This document shows, piece after piece, positions 1 through 10,619 of a DNA stretch of 64,000 bases. Made by a program: the position numbers and the translations under genes. Under the pieces are notes generated by a model. The model was given only the letters and a program-made list of their open reading frames with translations. It did not search any database and had not been told where the DNA came from. Position 1 is the first letter of the stretch. Each line of letters opens with the position of its first letter. Source of the stretch: Janthinobacterium sp. 17J80-10 (lineage in GTDB: Bacteria; Pseudomonadota; Gammaproteobacteria; Burkholderiales; Burkholderiaceae_D); the NCBI RefSeq assembly GCF_004114795.1, contig NZ_CP035311.1:2914001-2978000 (forward strand), given 5' to 3'.

Positions 1-1111
1 CGCCGCCGATCAGCACCTCGGCGCCTTCCTGGCGGCCGATGTCCATGTACGACAGGATCTTTTCCATCTGTTCATTGGAGGCCTGGGCGCCGATCATGGT
101 GCTGCTGTCGAGCGGGTTGCCCTGCTTGATGGCGGCTACCCGCGCAATGGCGCGTTCCATGAATTTCTCGTAGATCGATTCCTGTACCAGCACGCGCGAC
201 GGGCAGGTGCAGACTTCACCCTGGTTCAGGGCAAACATCGCAAAGCCTTCCAGGCACTTGTCGAAGTAATCGTCATCGGCATCCATGATGTCGGCGAAGA
301 AGATGTTGGGCGATTTGCCGCCCAGCTCCAGCGTCACCGGGATGATGTTTTGCGCGGCGTATTGCATGATCAGGCGGCCGGTGCCGGTTTCGCCCGTGAA
401 GGCGATCTTGGCGATGCGCTTGCTGGTGGCCAGCGGCTTGCCCGCTTCCAGGCCAAAGCCGTTGACGATGTTGAGCACGCCCGGCGGCAGCAGGTCGCCG
501 ATCAGTTCGATCAGCACCAGGATCGAGGCCGGCGTTTGCTCGGCCGGTTTCAAGACCACGCAATTGCCGGCGGCCAGCGCAGGCGCCAGCTTCCACACCG
601 CCATCAGGATGGGGAAATTCCAGGGAATGATCTGGCCGACCACGCCGAGGGGCTCGTGGAAGTGGTAGGCATAGGTTTCCGAATCGATCTGCGCCACGCT
701 GCCTTCCTGGGCGCGGATGCAGCCGGCGAAGTAGCGGAAATGGTCGATCGCCAGCGGGATGTCGGCCGCCATGGTTTCGCGGATGGGCTTGCCATTGTCG
801 ATGGTCTCGGCGGTGGCGATCAATTCCAGGTTCGCTTCCATGCGGTCGGCCATCTTGTTGAGGATGTTGGCGCGCTCGGTGAGCGAAGTCTTGCCCCAGG
901 CAGCGCGGGCAGCGTGGGCAGCGTCCAGCGCCAGTTCGATATCTTCGGCGGTGGAGCGGGCGATTTCGCAAAACGGCTGGCCGGTGATCGGCGTGATGTT
1001 CGGGAAGTACTCACCCTTGACCGGCGCCACGAATTTGCCGCCGATGTAATTGTCATAGCGTTGCTTGAACGGGTTCTTGATCCCCAGCTTGCTGATGTCT
1101 GCCAAATTCAT
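1..1111 (-). CDS. NAD-dependent aldehyde dehydrogenase (3' end outside window)
   Basis: Oxidises aliphatic aldehydes such as acetaldehyde to the acid with NAD(P). The first 370 codons are present; family members run about 500 aa, so the C-terminus lies beyond the left edge. The start [10 protein letters not shown] follows a GGAGG ribosome site. Visible family motifs are the PWNFP loop of the cofactor domain, ELGGKSPN with the general-base glutamate, and [11 protein letters not shown] with the nucleophile at Cys301. The sequence resembles the ExaC/AldB/AcoD group used in ethanol or acetoin breakdown. A strong sigma-54 promoter lies upstream, which suits that group, whose members are often switched on by an AcoR-type activator. 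No activator gene is in the window. The substrate is not certain. Confidence 0.9.
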   Translation of the reverse strand, partial: MNLADISKLGIKNPFKQRYDNYIGGKFVAPVKGEYFPNITPITGQPFCEIARSTAEDIELALDAAHAARAAWGKTSLTERANILNKMADRMEANLELIATAETIDNGKPIRETMAADIPLAIDHFRYFAGCIRAQEGSVAQIDSETYAYHFHEPLGVVGQIIPWNFPILMAVWKLAPALAAGNCVVLKPAEQTPASILVLIELIGDLLPPGVLNIVNGFGLEAGKPLATSKRIAKIAFTGETGTGRLIMQYAAQNIIPVTLELGGKSPNIFFADIMDADDDYFDKCLEGFAMFALNQGEVCTCPSRVLVQESIYEKFMERAIARVAAIKQGNPLDSSTMIGAQASNEQMEKILSYMDIGRQEGAEVLIGG

Positions 1112-1432
1112 TTCTGCCTCCTAAACGATATGAGATGCGTCTGATTTTTTTAAATTAAGTGCGACGAGCGCACAGGGGTTATGGCAAATGCCGTGCCAGC
1201 ATGGAGACATCGCAAGGAAATTGAAAAAAAATGGCGGAGACGCAGCAGCTGTCTATAGAGCTGCACGCATTTTTTGATGGGGCGACTGGGACCGGAGGAA
1301 AAGCGTCAGCGAACGGATTTGTTCACTTTTGGAACAGGCGGGCAAACAGGTGTATCGAATCAATTCAATCCTGCTGTGCGAGGATGGCACAGCAGGTTTT
1401 CATCGGGCGTCGGGCGTCCGGCGATTGCGACG
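1112..1432. other. Intergenic region with sigma-54 promoter and a long inverted repeat
   Basis: No convincing gene is seen in these 321 bases. They hold the sigma-54 promoter at 1184-1198, a possible activator site at 1320-1336, and a perfect 10-bp inverted repeat (CCTGCTGTGC / GCACAGCAGG) with a 7-nt loop at 1370-1396, just past the 3' end of the VOC gene. Short frames here show no family features. Confidence 0.6.
1184..1198 (-). promoter_or_regulatory. Sigma-54 (RpoN) promoter of the aldehyde dehydrogenase gene
   Basis: On the minus strand the sequence reads TGGCACGGCATTTGC. It matches the -24/-12 consensus TGGCAC-N5-TTGC, with exactly 10 bases between the invariant GG and GC. Transcription would start near 1172, giving a leader of about 60 nt. 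A sigma-54 promoter needs a remote activator; a TGTTC-N7-GAACA inverted repeat at 1320-1336 is a possible binding site. Confidence 0.8.
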
Positions 1433-1918
1433 TCAACCGCGGCGCGCCGCCTCGATTGTGGCGATGTCGATCTTTTTCATTTCCATCATTGCGTCGAATG
1501 CGCGCTTGGCGGCGGCAGGGTCGGGGTCGGCTATCGCCTTGGTCAGCACGATTGGCGTGATCTGCCAGGACAGGCCCCACTTGTCTTTGCACCACCCGCA
1601 GGCACTCTCCACGCCACCGTTGTCGATGATTGCGTTCCAGTACCGATCGGTTTCGGCCTGGTCATCGGTTGCGACCTGAAACGAGAATGCTTCGTTGTGC
1701 TTGAACGCGGGGCCACCATTGAGCCCGAGGCAGGGAATCCCCATCACCGTGAACTCCACCGTCAACACATCCCCCTTTTTCCCTGATGGAAAGTCTCCCG
1801 GCGCAAGATAGACCGCGCCAACGGATGAATCGGGGAAGGTCTTGGCATAAAATTGCGCCGCCTGCTCGGCGTCGCCATCGTACCAAAGGCAAATCGTATT
1901 CTTGGCGTGCTTATCCAT
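1433..1918 (-). CDS. VOC (PhnB/glyoxalase-like) family protein
   Basis: 161-aa protein of the vicinal oxygen chelate fold, PhnB/3-demethylubiquinone-methyltransferase-like subgroup (ICLWYDGDAEQAAQFYAKTFPDS near the N-terminus, PCLGLNGGPAFKHNEAFSFQV mid-protein, WGLSWQITP near the end). Such proteins are mostly of unknown function and are often annotated only as VOC family. The start is preceded by GGAG at good spacing. Downstream in the same direction is the aldehyde dehydrogenase, but a long gap with its own promoter separates them. The neighbouring AHSA1 and EamA genes have the same orientation and may form a loose group of accessory genes. Confidence 0.85.
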   Translation of the reverse strand: MDKHAKNTICLWYDGDAEQAAQFYAKTFPDSSVGAVYLAPGDFPSGKKGDVLTVEFTVMGIPCLGLNGGPAFKHNEAFSFQVATDDQAETDRYWNAIIDNGGVESACGWCKDKWGLSWQITPIVLTKAIADPDPAAAKRAFDAMMEMKKIDIATIEAARRG

Positions 1919-2010
1919 GGCAATTCTCCATTGGGTTGAGGTGCCAGATGCCGCAGGAAAACGATATTTTCCGCGTCAAACTGCCAAAATCCTACCATGT
2001 CATGCATCAG

Positions 2011-2457
2011 TTAGCCCGGGATCTCAGGCTCAACCAGATTGGCAAGCTGCACGAGAGACTCTTGCCAGCCCAGGTAGCACATTTCGACGGGGATAAGCTC
2101 CGGAATCCCACTTTGTTCGATATCGACCTCCGTACCGCACGACACTGCCTTCAGCGTCACCGTAACCAGCATTTCGCCTGGCAGGTTCGGATCATCGAAT
2201 TTATCGGTGTATTGAATGAGTTCGCCGGGAACCAGCTGCCGATACAGCCCGCCGAAAGAGTGACCTTGCTCAGTCGAGAAATTTTCAAATGACATTTTGA
2301 AGGTTCCGCCGACTTTCGGGTCCATATGGTGAACCTTGCAAATAAAGCCGTACGGTGGAAGCCACTTGGCCATTGCAGCAGCATCTATAAAGGCGCGGTA
2401 GATCTTCTCTGGCCTGGTGCGCAGGACACGATGGAGGCGGACAGTTCCAGTAGCCAT
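2011..2457 (-). CDS. SRPBCC family protein, AHSA1/activator-of-Hsp90 type
   Basis: 148-aa single-domain START/SRPBCC fold protein. Motifs typical of the family are VLRTRPEKIYRAFIDAAAMAKWLPPYGF near the N-terminus, VGGTFKMSFEN in the middle, and YLGWQESLVQLANLVE in the final helix. These proteins bind small hydrophobic ligands; the bacterial members have no general assigned role. I start at ATG 2457 (MATGTVRLHR) because AGGAG lies 8 nt upstream. A TTG six codons further upstream would place that ribosome site inside the gene. It lies between a VOC gene and an EamA gene on the same strand. Confidence 0.85.
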   Translation of the reverse strand: MATGTVRLHRVLRTRPEKIYRAFIDAAAMAKWLPPYGFICKVHHMDPKVGGTFKMSFENFSTEQGHSFGGLYRQLVPGELIQYTDKFDDPNLPGEMLVTVTLKAVSCGTEVDIEQSGIPELIPVEMCYLGWQESLVQLANLVEPEIPG

Positions 2458-2496
2458 ATTGAAAGCTCCTATCAAACGTACAAAATACGAAATGGA

Positions 2497-2931
2497 CTAG
2501 CGCTTGAAGGCTAGAACCAAGACACCAGCGGCCACCAGGGCGATGCCGAACCAATCTCTCGCCGAAGGCCGCTCGCCAAGAAACACAAACGCGAACACCG
2601 CTACCAACACGAGACTGAACTTGTCCACCGGCGCGACCTTCGAAGCGTCGCCAATTTGCAGCGCCCGGAAATAGCATAGCCACGAAGCGCCAGTCGCCAA
2701 TGCCGAAAGCACGAGAAACAGCCAAGTTCTCGACGGCAAAAGCAGCGGGTTGCTCCACTTGCCGGTAACCCAAACAAATATGGCCAGGACGAACATCACG
2801 ACAGCGGTTCTCACCAGCGTGGCCAGATCCGAGTTTACGCCTTGAATGCCAATCTTCGCGAAAATGGCAGTCAATGCAGCAAACGCGGCTGACAAGACTG
2901 CCCAAAAGAACCAGTTATTCGTAGTAGCCAT
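2497..2931 (-). CDS. EamA/DMT family small membrane transporter
   Basis: 144 aa with four or five hydrophobic segments and one EamA repeat, half the size of ordinary ten-helix drug/metabolite exporters. Such half-size members may act as dimers. The C-terminal segment (GERPSARDWFGIALVAAGVLVLAFKR) is typical of EamA proteins. Start ATG follows GGTGG. The substrate cannot be told from the sequence. It is followed 39 bases on by the AHSA1-like gene on the same strand. Confidence 0.8.
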   Translation of the reverse strand: MATTNNWFFWAVLSAAFAALTAIFAKIGIQGVNSDLATLVRTAVVMFVLAIFVWVTGKWSNPLLLPSRTWLFLVLSALATGASWLCYFRALQIGDASKVAPVDKFSLVLVAVFAFVFLGERPSARDWFGIALVAAGVLVLAFKR

Positions 2932-2998
2932 ATTTGCACCACCTAAGGTTTGCGATAGCCAGCGGCATTGCCGTCCGGGGCGATTGGCGTGTCAGGCA

Positions 2999-3094
2999 TT
3001 ACATCTCCGGGTTGTGGCAGACGACGCAAAGCTTATGCCCTTCCGGATTTCTAAAATAGGCCCCGTAGTAATTTTCATGGTATTCAAAAATTAA
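2999..3094 (-). pseudogene. C-terminal vestige of a second VOC/glyoxalase gene
   Basis: Reading the minus strand between EamA and clpB gives FEYHENYYGAYFRNPEGHK followed by LCVVCHNPEM and a TAA stop at 2999-3001. The HENYYGAYFRNPEGHKLCVVCH pattern is the typical C-terminal strand and metal-ligand region of glyoxalase/bleomycin-resistance VOC proteins. Upstream the frame is closed by TAA at 3095-3097 in an AT-rich stretch, and no start or body remains. I read it as the remnant of a deleted gene. It is too short for ordinary gene callers. Confidence 0.65.
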
Positions 3095-3207
3095 TTAATT
3101 TGCAACTTATGTCTTTTATGCAAAATCCTAACTCGCAGAGTAGCGTTGCACCACCCCATGAATAGGGGCGCCACTTTTAATCCAGCGACTGCCCAATTAA
3201 AAAACAT

Positions 3208-3235
3208 AAAAAAAAGCCCGGTCAACTGACCGGGC
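3208..3235 (-). terminator. Rho-independent terminator of clpB
   Basis: Perfect inverted repeat GCCCGGTCAACTGACCGGGC at 3216-3235. On the minus strand it is followed by a run of eight T (3208-3215), 31 bases past the clpB stop codon. Confidence 0.9.
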
Positions 3236-3266
3236 GGCATGACTGCACTATGTGCTGCAGTGGGGA

Positions 3267-5861
<2,595 letters not shown>

Positions 5862-5893
5862 GTTTTACACTCCCGAAATCATTAGTTGCCTGC

Positions 5894-5922
5894 TAATTGG
5901 GGGTGGATGAACGCTTTTCAAG
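5894..5922 (-). promoter_or_regulatory. Sigma-32 heat-shock promoter of clpB
   Basis: Minus strand: CTTGAAA, a 13-nt spacer, then CCCCAATTA. This closely fits the RpoH consensus CTTGAA-N11-16-CCCCATNT. It lies 33 bases upstream of the clpB start codon, in the gap after dps, as expected for a heat-shock gene. Confidence 0.85.
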
Positions 5923-5945
5923 CAAGAATTCGCTTTGGCGCCATT

Positions 5946-6491
5946 TTAGTGCCCGGTGGAATCCCCACGACGACCAGCCTCGAACAGGAACCAGGCGCGC
6001 TGTTCGGCTTCATCGATCCAGCCTTCGAGCAGGCTGGCGCTGGCGATATCCCCGCCCTCGTCGCAGACGCTGTGGACAGCGCGCAGACGCATCACCAGTT
6101 GCCGGTTGTCATCGGCCAGTTCGGCCAGCATGTCACCCGGCTCGACATAACCTGCGTCATTGTCGAGCACGCGCTGGGTACGGGCGATATGGCCGATCGA
6201 TTTCAGCGTCGGCTGGCCGAGTTTGCGGATGCGCTCGGCAATGGGGTCGGTCATGGCGAACAGTTCGACGGCCTGTTCGTCCAGCAGCAGATGGTAATCG
6301 CGGAAATGCGGCCCGCTCATGTGCCAGTGAAAATTCTTGGTTTTCATGTAGAGCGCAAAAACATCGGCGAGGATGCCGTTCATTGCCCCGGCGATATCAC
6401 GGGTTGCCTCTGCCTTCAGGTCGGTGGGGGTAGCAAGCTGGGGACGGATCCGGGGCTCGCTCCCGGCAGTTGCGGCATCGCTTTTCTTCAT
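5946..6491 (-). CDS. dps: Dps-family ferritin-like DNA-protection protein
   Basis: 181-aa Dps/bacterioferritin-fold protein that stores iron oxidised with hydrogen peroxide and protects DNA under starvation or oxidative stress. NFHWHMSGPHFRDYHLLLDEQ holds the His and Asp ligands of the Dps ferroxidase site, followed by AERIRKLGQPTL and the rest of the four-helix bundle. The N-terminal tail of about 35 residues (MKKSDAATAG...) is basic and flexible, as in DNA-binding Dps proteins. I choose ATG 6491 because AGGAG precedes it; a longer frame has no ribosome site. It lies between crcB and clpB on the same strand. Confidence 0.9.
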   Translation of the reverse strand: MKKSDAATAGSEPRIRPQLATPTDLKAEATRDIAGAMNGILADVFALYMKTKNFHWHMSGPHFRDYHLLLDEQAVELFAMTDPIAERIRKLGQPTLKSIGHIARTQRVLDNDAGYVEPGDMLAELADDNRQLVMRLRAVHSVCDEGGDIASASLLEGWIDEAEQRAWFLFEAGRRGDSTGH

Positions 6492-6587
6492 GGCACGGCT
6501 CCTCGGCAGTCGGGACTGAAGATTGGATGCGCAAGCCGGCACGTGGTTCGTAAGTCAGGCCAAGATGACCTGAATCAATTGGGCAGC

Positions 6588-6962
6588 TCAGGCGAACAGC
6601 GCCCGGTAACTGGCATAGCCGGCAATGCACAGGACCAGCGACCCGGCGACGTGCAGCGCGGTATGCGCCAGCGCCCAGAAGTAATCGCCATTCTGCAGCA
6701 GCGTCATGGATTCGGCTGAAAACGTTGAAAATGTCGTCAGGCCGCCCAGGAAACCGGTCACGATCAGCAGGCGCCACTCGGGCGAGAGCAGCGGATGGCT
6801 CTGGAAAAATGCCAGGAAAATGCCGATCAGGTAGGCGCCGCCAAGGTTGGCTGCGACTGTACCCAGTGGCAACTGGTTGTGCCAGCCGTGCAGCACCAGC
6901 GCCAGCCCCCAGCGCAGCCAGGCGCCCACGGCTGCCCCGACGCCAATCGCCAGCCAGCTCAT
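6588..6962 (-). CDS. crcB: Fluoride exporter CrcB/Fluc
   Basis: 124-aa, four-helix membrane protein of the Fluc fluoride-channel family. Visible family motifs are GAWLRWGL in helix 1, [17 protein letters not shown] in helix 2, and [16 protein letters not shown] with the phenylalanines of the pore. Its ATG overlaps the moaE stop codon as ATGA (6959-6962), which indicates translational coupling to the molybdopterin operon. I see no fluoride riboswitch directly upstream, in keeping with its place inside an operon. Confidence 0.93.
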   Translation of the reverse strand: MSWLAIGVGAAVGAWLRWGLALVLHGWHNQLPLGTVAANLGGAYLIGIFLAFFQSHPLLSPEWRLLIVTGFLGGLTTFSTFSAESMTLLQNGDYFWALAHTALHVAGSLVLCIAGYASYRALFA

Positions 6963-7468
6963 GGCGGCCCGTCCTGCGCCGGCACGCCTGCGGCGCCGGG
7001 ACCGGGCAAGGCTGCCAACGGCCCCCACTTCGCCAGCGCTTCGTCATCGGCGGTGCGCGCATCGACCCAGCGCGCGCCTTGCGGGGTCTGTTCCTTTTTC
7101 CAGAACGGCGCCTGGGTCTTGAGGTAATCCATGATGAATTCGCAGGCGGCAAACGCCTCGCCGCGATGCTTTGCAGTGACTGCCACAAGCACGATCTGCT
7201 CCAGCGGCTGCATGAGGCCGACGCGGTGGATCACCAGGGCATCGACGAGCTCCCAGCGCGCGCGCGCCTGGCCGACGATGGCCTGCAGCGCCTTTTCCGT
7301 CATGCCGGGGTAATGTTCCAGCTCCATGGCGGCGACGCGCTCGCCCTCGTTCATGTCGCGCACGGTGCCCACAAAGGCCACCACGGCGCCGACCTGCGGC
7401 TGGTTGGCGCGCAGCCGGGCGACTTCCGCGCCCAGGTCGAAGTCTTCAGTCTGGATGCGGATGGGCAT
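6959..7468 (-). CDS. moaE: Molybdopterin synthase catalytic subunit MoaE
   Basis: 169 aa. With the MoaD sulfur carrier it turns precursor Z (cPMP) into molybdopterin. Family motifs present are [76 protein letters not shown] with the active-site lysines, and WVDAR. The start [10 protein letters not shown] sits 2 bases after the moaD stop, and the stop overlaps crcB. moaA, moaB and moaC are not in the window. Confidence 0.96.
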   Translation of the reverse strand: MPIRIQTEDFDLGAEVARLRANQPQVGAVVAFVGTVRDMNEGERVAAMELEHYPGMTEKALQAIVGQARARWELVDALVIHRVGLMQPLEQIVLVAVTAKHRGEAFAACEFIMDYLKTQAPFWKKEQTPQGARWVDARTADDEALAKWGPLAALPGPGAAGVPAQDGPP

Positions 7469-7470
7469 GG

Positions 7471-7728
7471 CTAGCCTCCCGTCACGGGTGGAAAGAAGGC
7501 GACTTCGCCGCCTTCCGCAACGGCTGTTGCGGCGCCCGTCATCTGGTGGTTGTAGGCCATGCGCAAGGCGCGGCCCTCGGCCAGCACTTCCGTCCACACC
7601 CCGCCGCGCTGGCGCAGGTAATCGCGCACCTCGCCGACAGTGCGCACATCGGCGGGCAGGACAATGTCTTCCCCGGCACTGCCAAGGGCTTCGCGCACGC
7701 TGGCGAAAAAGCGGAGCTGGATATTCAT
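7471..7728 (-). CDS. moaD: Molybdopterin synthase sulfur-carrier subunit MoaD
   Basis: 85-aa ubiquitin-like protein ending in the Gly-Gly tail (PPVTGG) that carries the thiocarboxylate used by MoaE. The start MNIQLRFFASVREALG is typical of the family. It lies 10 bases downstream of moeA and 2 bases upstream of moaE, clearly in one operon. Confidence 0.95.
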   Translation of the reverse strand: MNIQLRFFASVREALGSAGEDIVLPADVRTVGEVRDYLRQRGGVWTEVLAEGRALRMAYNHQMTGAATAVAEGGEVAFFPPVTGG

Positions 7729-7738
7729 GGCTACGAGT

Positions 7739-9037
7739 TTAATACAGCAATTCGGCAAAGGAAATGAACCGCACGCTATCGCCCGGCGCAATGGTCTGCC
7801 CTGCCGGGTTATCCACCAGGCCATCGCCCCACGCCGTCGACGTCAATACCGCCGAGCCCTGGTTGGGGAAGAGGTCGAGGCCGCCGGCGGCATTGCGCTT
7901 CACACGCAGGAATTCGTTGCGGCGGTCCGCCTTGGGCCAGGCAAAGTCGGCGCGCATGGCGCAAGACTTCGGCGCAACCTCCGTAACGCCTTGCAGGCGC
8001 AGCACGAAAGGCCGCACGAACAGCAGGAAGGTGACGAAGCTCGACACCGGGTTGCCGGGCAAGCCCAGGAAAAAAGCGGCGTCAGTGCGATCGGCTGCAT
8101 TTGCAGCGCCTGCAGCACCGGCACGGAATACCTCGCCGAACGCCAGTGGCTTGCCGGGCTTCATGGCGATCTGCCACAGGTCGAGGCGGCCTTCCGCCTC
8201 CACCGCCGGTTTCACATGGTCTTCCTCGCCGACCGAGACACCACCGGAGGTGATGATCAGGTCGTGGCCGGCGGCCGCGGTGCGCAAGGTGTCGCGCGTG
8301 GCTTGCAGGGAATCGGGCACGATGCCGTAATCGGTGATGTCGCAGCCGAGGTTTTCCAGCAGGCCGCGCAACAGGAAGCGGTTGGAATTGTAGATGGCGC
8401 CGGGTTTCAGCGCGTCGCCGGGCATCGCCAGCTCGTCGCCGGTAAAGAAAACTGCTACCCGCAAACGGCGCACTACCGGCAAACTGGCCAGGCCGACCGA
8501 CGCCGCCAGGCCCAGTTCCTGCGCGCGCAGGCGGGTGCCGGCGTCAAGGATGGTGCTGCCGGCCCGAATGTCTTCGCCGCGCCGGCGGATCCACTCGCCT
8601 GCCGCCGGGGCATGCCGCACCGTGACCCAGTCGCCGTCGGCCTGCTGCGCGGCCTCGCACATTTCCTGCATGACGACTGCGTCGGCCCCAACGGGAATCA
8701 TGGCCCCGGTAAAGATGCGCGCTGCCGTGCCCGTCGCCAGGGCCTGCCCGACGTGACCCGCGGGAATGCGCTGCGCCACGTTCAGGCGCACGCCGGAAGC
8801 AGCAGCCGCGCTGGCGCAATCGGCCGCGCGCACCGCATAGCCATCCATCTGGCTATTGTCCATCGGCGGCACGTCCAGTCCCGAGGCTTGCGCGATGGCC
8901 AGGGTGCGGCCATTGGCTTGCAGGGTCGGCAGGACCTCCGTCTCGCTGACCGGACGAGCGGCAGCGAGCATGCGCGCGAGCGCTTCGGCCACGCTCAGCA
9001 TGGGGGCCTTGCCGCCCGCCTGTCCAGCCGCGGCCAT
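7739..9037 (-). CDS. moeA: Molybdopterin molybdenumtransferase MoeA
   Basis: 432 aa. Inserts molybdate into adenylylated molybdopterin to form the molybdenum cofactor. Recognised by MDNSQMDGYAVRA, IFTGAMIPVGADAVVMQE, GDELAMPGDAL, the ITSGGVSVGEEDHVK motif and FFLGLPGNPVSSFVTF. The start may instead be ATG 9001 (MLSVAEALARML), where most family members begin; the 12 extra residues are low in conservation. Its start lies 3 bases after the thrC stop, so it is probably co-transcribed with the threonine genes. Confidence 0.95.
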   Translation of the reverse strand: MAAAGQAGGKAPMLSVAEALARMLAAARPVSETEVLPTLQANGRTLAIAQASGLDVPPMDNSQMDGYAVRAADCASAAAASGVRLNVAQRIPAGHVGQALATGTAARIFTGAMIPVGADAVVMQEMCEAAQQADGDWVTVRHAPAAGEWIRRRGEDIRAGSTILDAGTRLRAQELGLAASVGLASLPVVRRLRVAVFFTGDELAMPGDALKPGAIYNSNRFLLRGLLENLGCDITDYGIVPDSLQATRDTLRTAAAGHDLIITSGGVSVGEEDHVKPAVEAEGRLDLWQIAMKPGKPLAFGEVFRAGAAGAANAADRTDAAFFLGLPGNPVSSFVTFLLFVRPFVLRLQGVTEVAPKSCAMRADFAWPKADRRNEFLRVKRNAAGGLDLFPNQGSAVLTSTAWGDGLVDNPAGQTIAPGDSVRFISFAELLY

Positions 9038-9040
9038 CGC

Positions 9041-10501
9041 TTACAGCCCCGTGTGTTCGGCGATGTACTGCTTGACCTGCGCCACATCCGCCTTCATGAC
9101 CTGGAAGCGCTGCGGCAAGGTTTCGATATTTTCGAAGCCGGCCGGACGCTCGGCGTCGCGTCCCAGCGCTTCGCGGATGGTTTCATTGAACTTGGCCGGC
9201 AAGGCGGTTTCCAGGACGATCATGGGTACGCCCGGCGTCAGGTGCTCGCGCGCGACCTTGACGCCGTCGGCGGTATGGGTGTCGATGGTGATGCCGTATT
9301 TTTCATGGACGTCGCGGATGGTCGCCAGGCGGTCGGCGTGCACCGACTTCCCGGACAGGAAGCCATATTGCGCCACCCTGGCAAATTCGTCGCCATCGCT
9401 GCCCGGCTTGCCCGAGAGGTCGAAGCCGCCCTCGGTCTCGACTTTCCTGAACAGGGCCGCCAGGCGGGTGCTGTCGCGGCCAAGCAAGTCAAAGACGAAA
9501 CGCTCGAAATTCGACGCCTTGCTGATATCCATGCTCGGGCTGGATGTGTGGTAAGTCTCGGCCGACTTGCGCACGCGGTAGACACCGGTGCGGAAGAATT
9601 CGTCGAGCACGTCGTTTTCATTGGTGGCCGCCACCAGCTTATCGATCGGCAAGCCCATCATGCGGGCGATATGGCCGGCGCAGATATTGCCAAAGTTGCC
9701 CGACGGCACCGTGAACGACACCTTCTGGTCGTTGCTGGTGGTCGCCGCCAGGTAGCCGCGGAAGTAATACACCACTTGCGCCACCACGCGCGCCCAGTTG
9801 ATCGAGTTGACGGTACCGATCTTCTGGCGATTCTTGTATTCCAGGTCGTTGGACACGGCCTTGACCATGTCCTGGCAATCGTCGAACACGCCTTCGACGG
9901 CAATGTTGAAGATGTTGGGGTCTTGCAGGCTGAACATCTGCGCAGTCTGGAACGCGCTCATCTTCTTGTGCGGCGACAGCATGAAGACGCGGATGCCGCG
10001 CTTGCCGCGCATGGCATATTCCGCCGCGCTGCCGGTGTCGCCGGATGTCGCGCCGAAGATATTCAGTTCGGCATGCTGCTGGTCCAGGGCGTATTCAAAG
10101 AGGTTGCCCAGCAATTGCATCGCCATGTCCTTGAAGGCCAGGGTCGGGCCATTCGACAGGGCTTGCAGCACCAGCTTGTTGCCATCCTTTTGCTCCAGCA
10201 CATGCAGCGGCGTGACCTGCGCGGAATCGTCGCCGGCGCGGGCGTTGCGGTACACCTCGGCCGTATAGGTCTTGTGCACCAGCGCCTTCAGGTCGCTTTC
10301 CGGAATATCGGTGGCGAATTTCTTCAGCACCTCGAAGGCCAGGTCGGCATAGGACAGCTTGCGCCAGGCATCGAGCTCCGCACCCGACACTTGCGGGTAA
10401 TCGGTGGGCAGGTACAGGCCGCCGTCAGGCGCCAGGCCCCCGAGCAGGATTTGGGAAAAATTTTGCGCAGGCGATTGGCCGCGGGTCGAAATATATTGCA
10501 T
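9041..10501 (-). CDS. thrC: Threonine synthase
   Basis: 486-aa PLP enzyme that converts O-phosphohomoserine to threonine. It is the longer class found in proteobacteria and fungi, with N-terminal MQYISTRGQSPAQNFSQILLGGLAPDGGLY, the PLP lysine in PTLAFKDMAMQ and the phosphate loop FGATSGDTGSAAEYA. It is separated from kbl upstream by 118 bases holding a TATAAT (10589-10594), so it may have an internal promoter besides read-through from hom. Confidence 0.97.
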   Translation of the reverse strand: MQYISTRGQSPAQNFSQILLGGLAPDGGLYLPTDYPQVSGAELDAWRKLSYADLAFEVLKKFATDIPESDLKALVHKTYTAEVYRNARAGDDSAQVTPLHVLEQKDGNKLVLQALSNGPTLAFKDMAMQLLGNLFEYALDQQHAELNIFGATSGDTGSAAEYAMRGKRGIRVFMLSPHKKMSAFQTAQMFSLQDPNIFNIAVEGVFDDCQDMVKAVSNDLEYKNRQKIGTVNSINWARVVAQVVYYFRGYLAATTSNDQKVSFTVPSGNFGNICAGHIARMMGLPIDKLVAATNENDVLDEFFRTGVYRVRKSAETYHTSSPSMDISKASNFERFVFDLLGRDSTRLAALFRKVETEGGFDLSGKPGSDGDEFARVAQYGFLSGKSVHADRLATIRDVHEKYGITIDTHTADGVKVAREHLTPGVPMIVLETALPAKFNETIREALGRDAERPAGFENIETLPQRFQVMKADVAQVKQYIAEHTGL

Positions 10502-10588
10502 AAATGGACAGGTTGGTTATGCGGCCGCCCGCATCAAAATCAGGATAAATACCAGGATCAAACGGGCATGGCGACGCTGCAAACCACC

Positions 10589-10594
10589 ATTATA
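10589..10594 (-). promoter_or_regulatory. Possible internal promoter (-10) before thrC
   Basis: TATAAT on the minus strand in the 118-base gap between kbl and thrC, about 88 bases before the thrC start. The matching -35 (TTTCAT, 17 bases away) is poor, so this is tentative. Confidence 0.3.
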
Positions 10595-10619
10595 ACTTTG
10601 TCGCCCCCAGGATGAAATT

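Larger units (their letters stand above)
2932..3266. other. Intergenic region: VOC gene remnant and clpB terminator
   Basis: These 335 bases hold the VOC vestige (2999-3094) and the clpB terminator (3208-3235). The rest (3095-3207) is noticeably AT-rich with several A/T runs and shows no gene. Confidence 0.5.

Noticed and set aside
6492-6587. Possible separate promoter of dps
   Set aside because: No convincing -10/-35 pair or OxyR-like site could be recognised in the 96 bases.
7640-10615. 991-codon open frame on the plus strand across moeA and thrC
   Set aside because: It is antisense to two well-conserved genes, has Arg/Gln/His-rich shadow composition and no family features. GC-rich DNA gives such long antisense frames.
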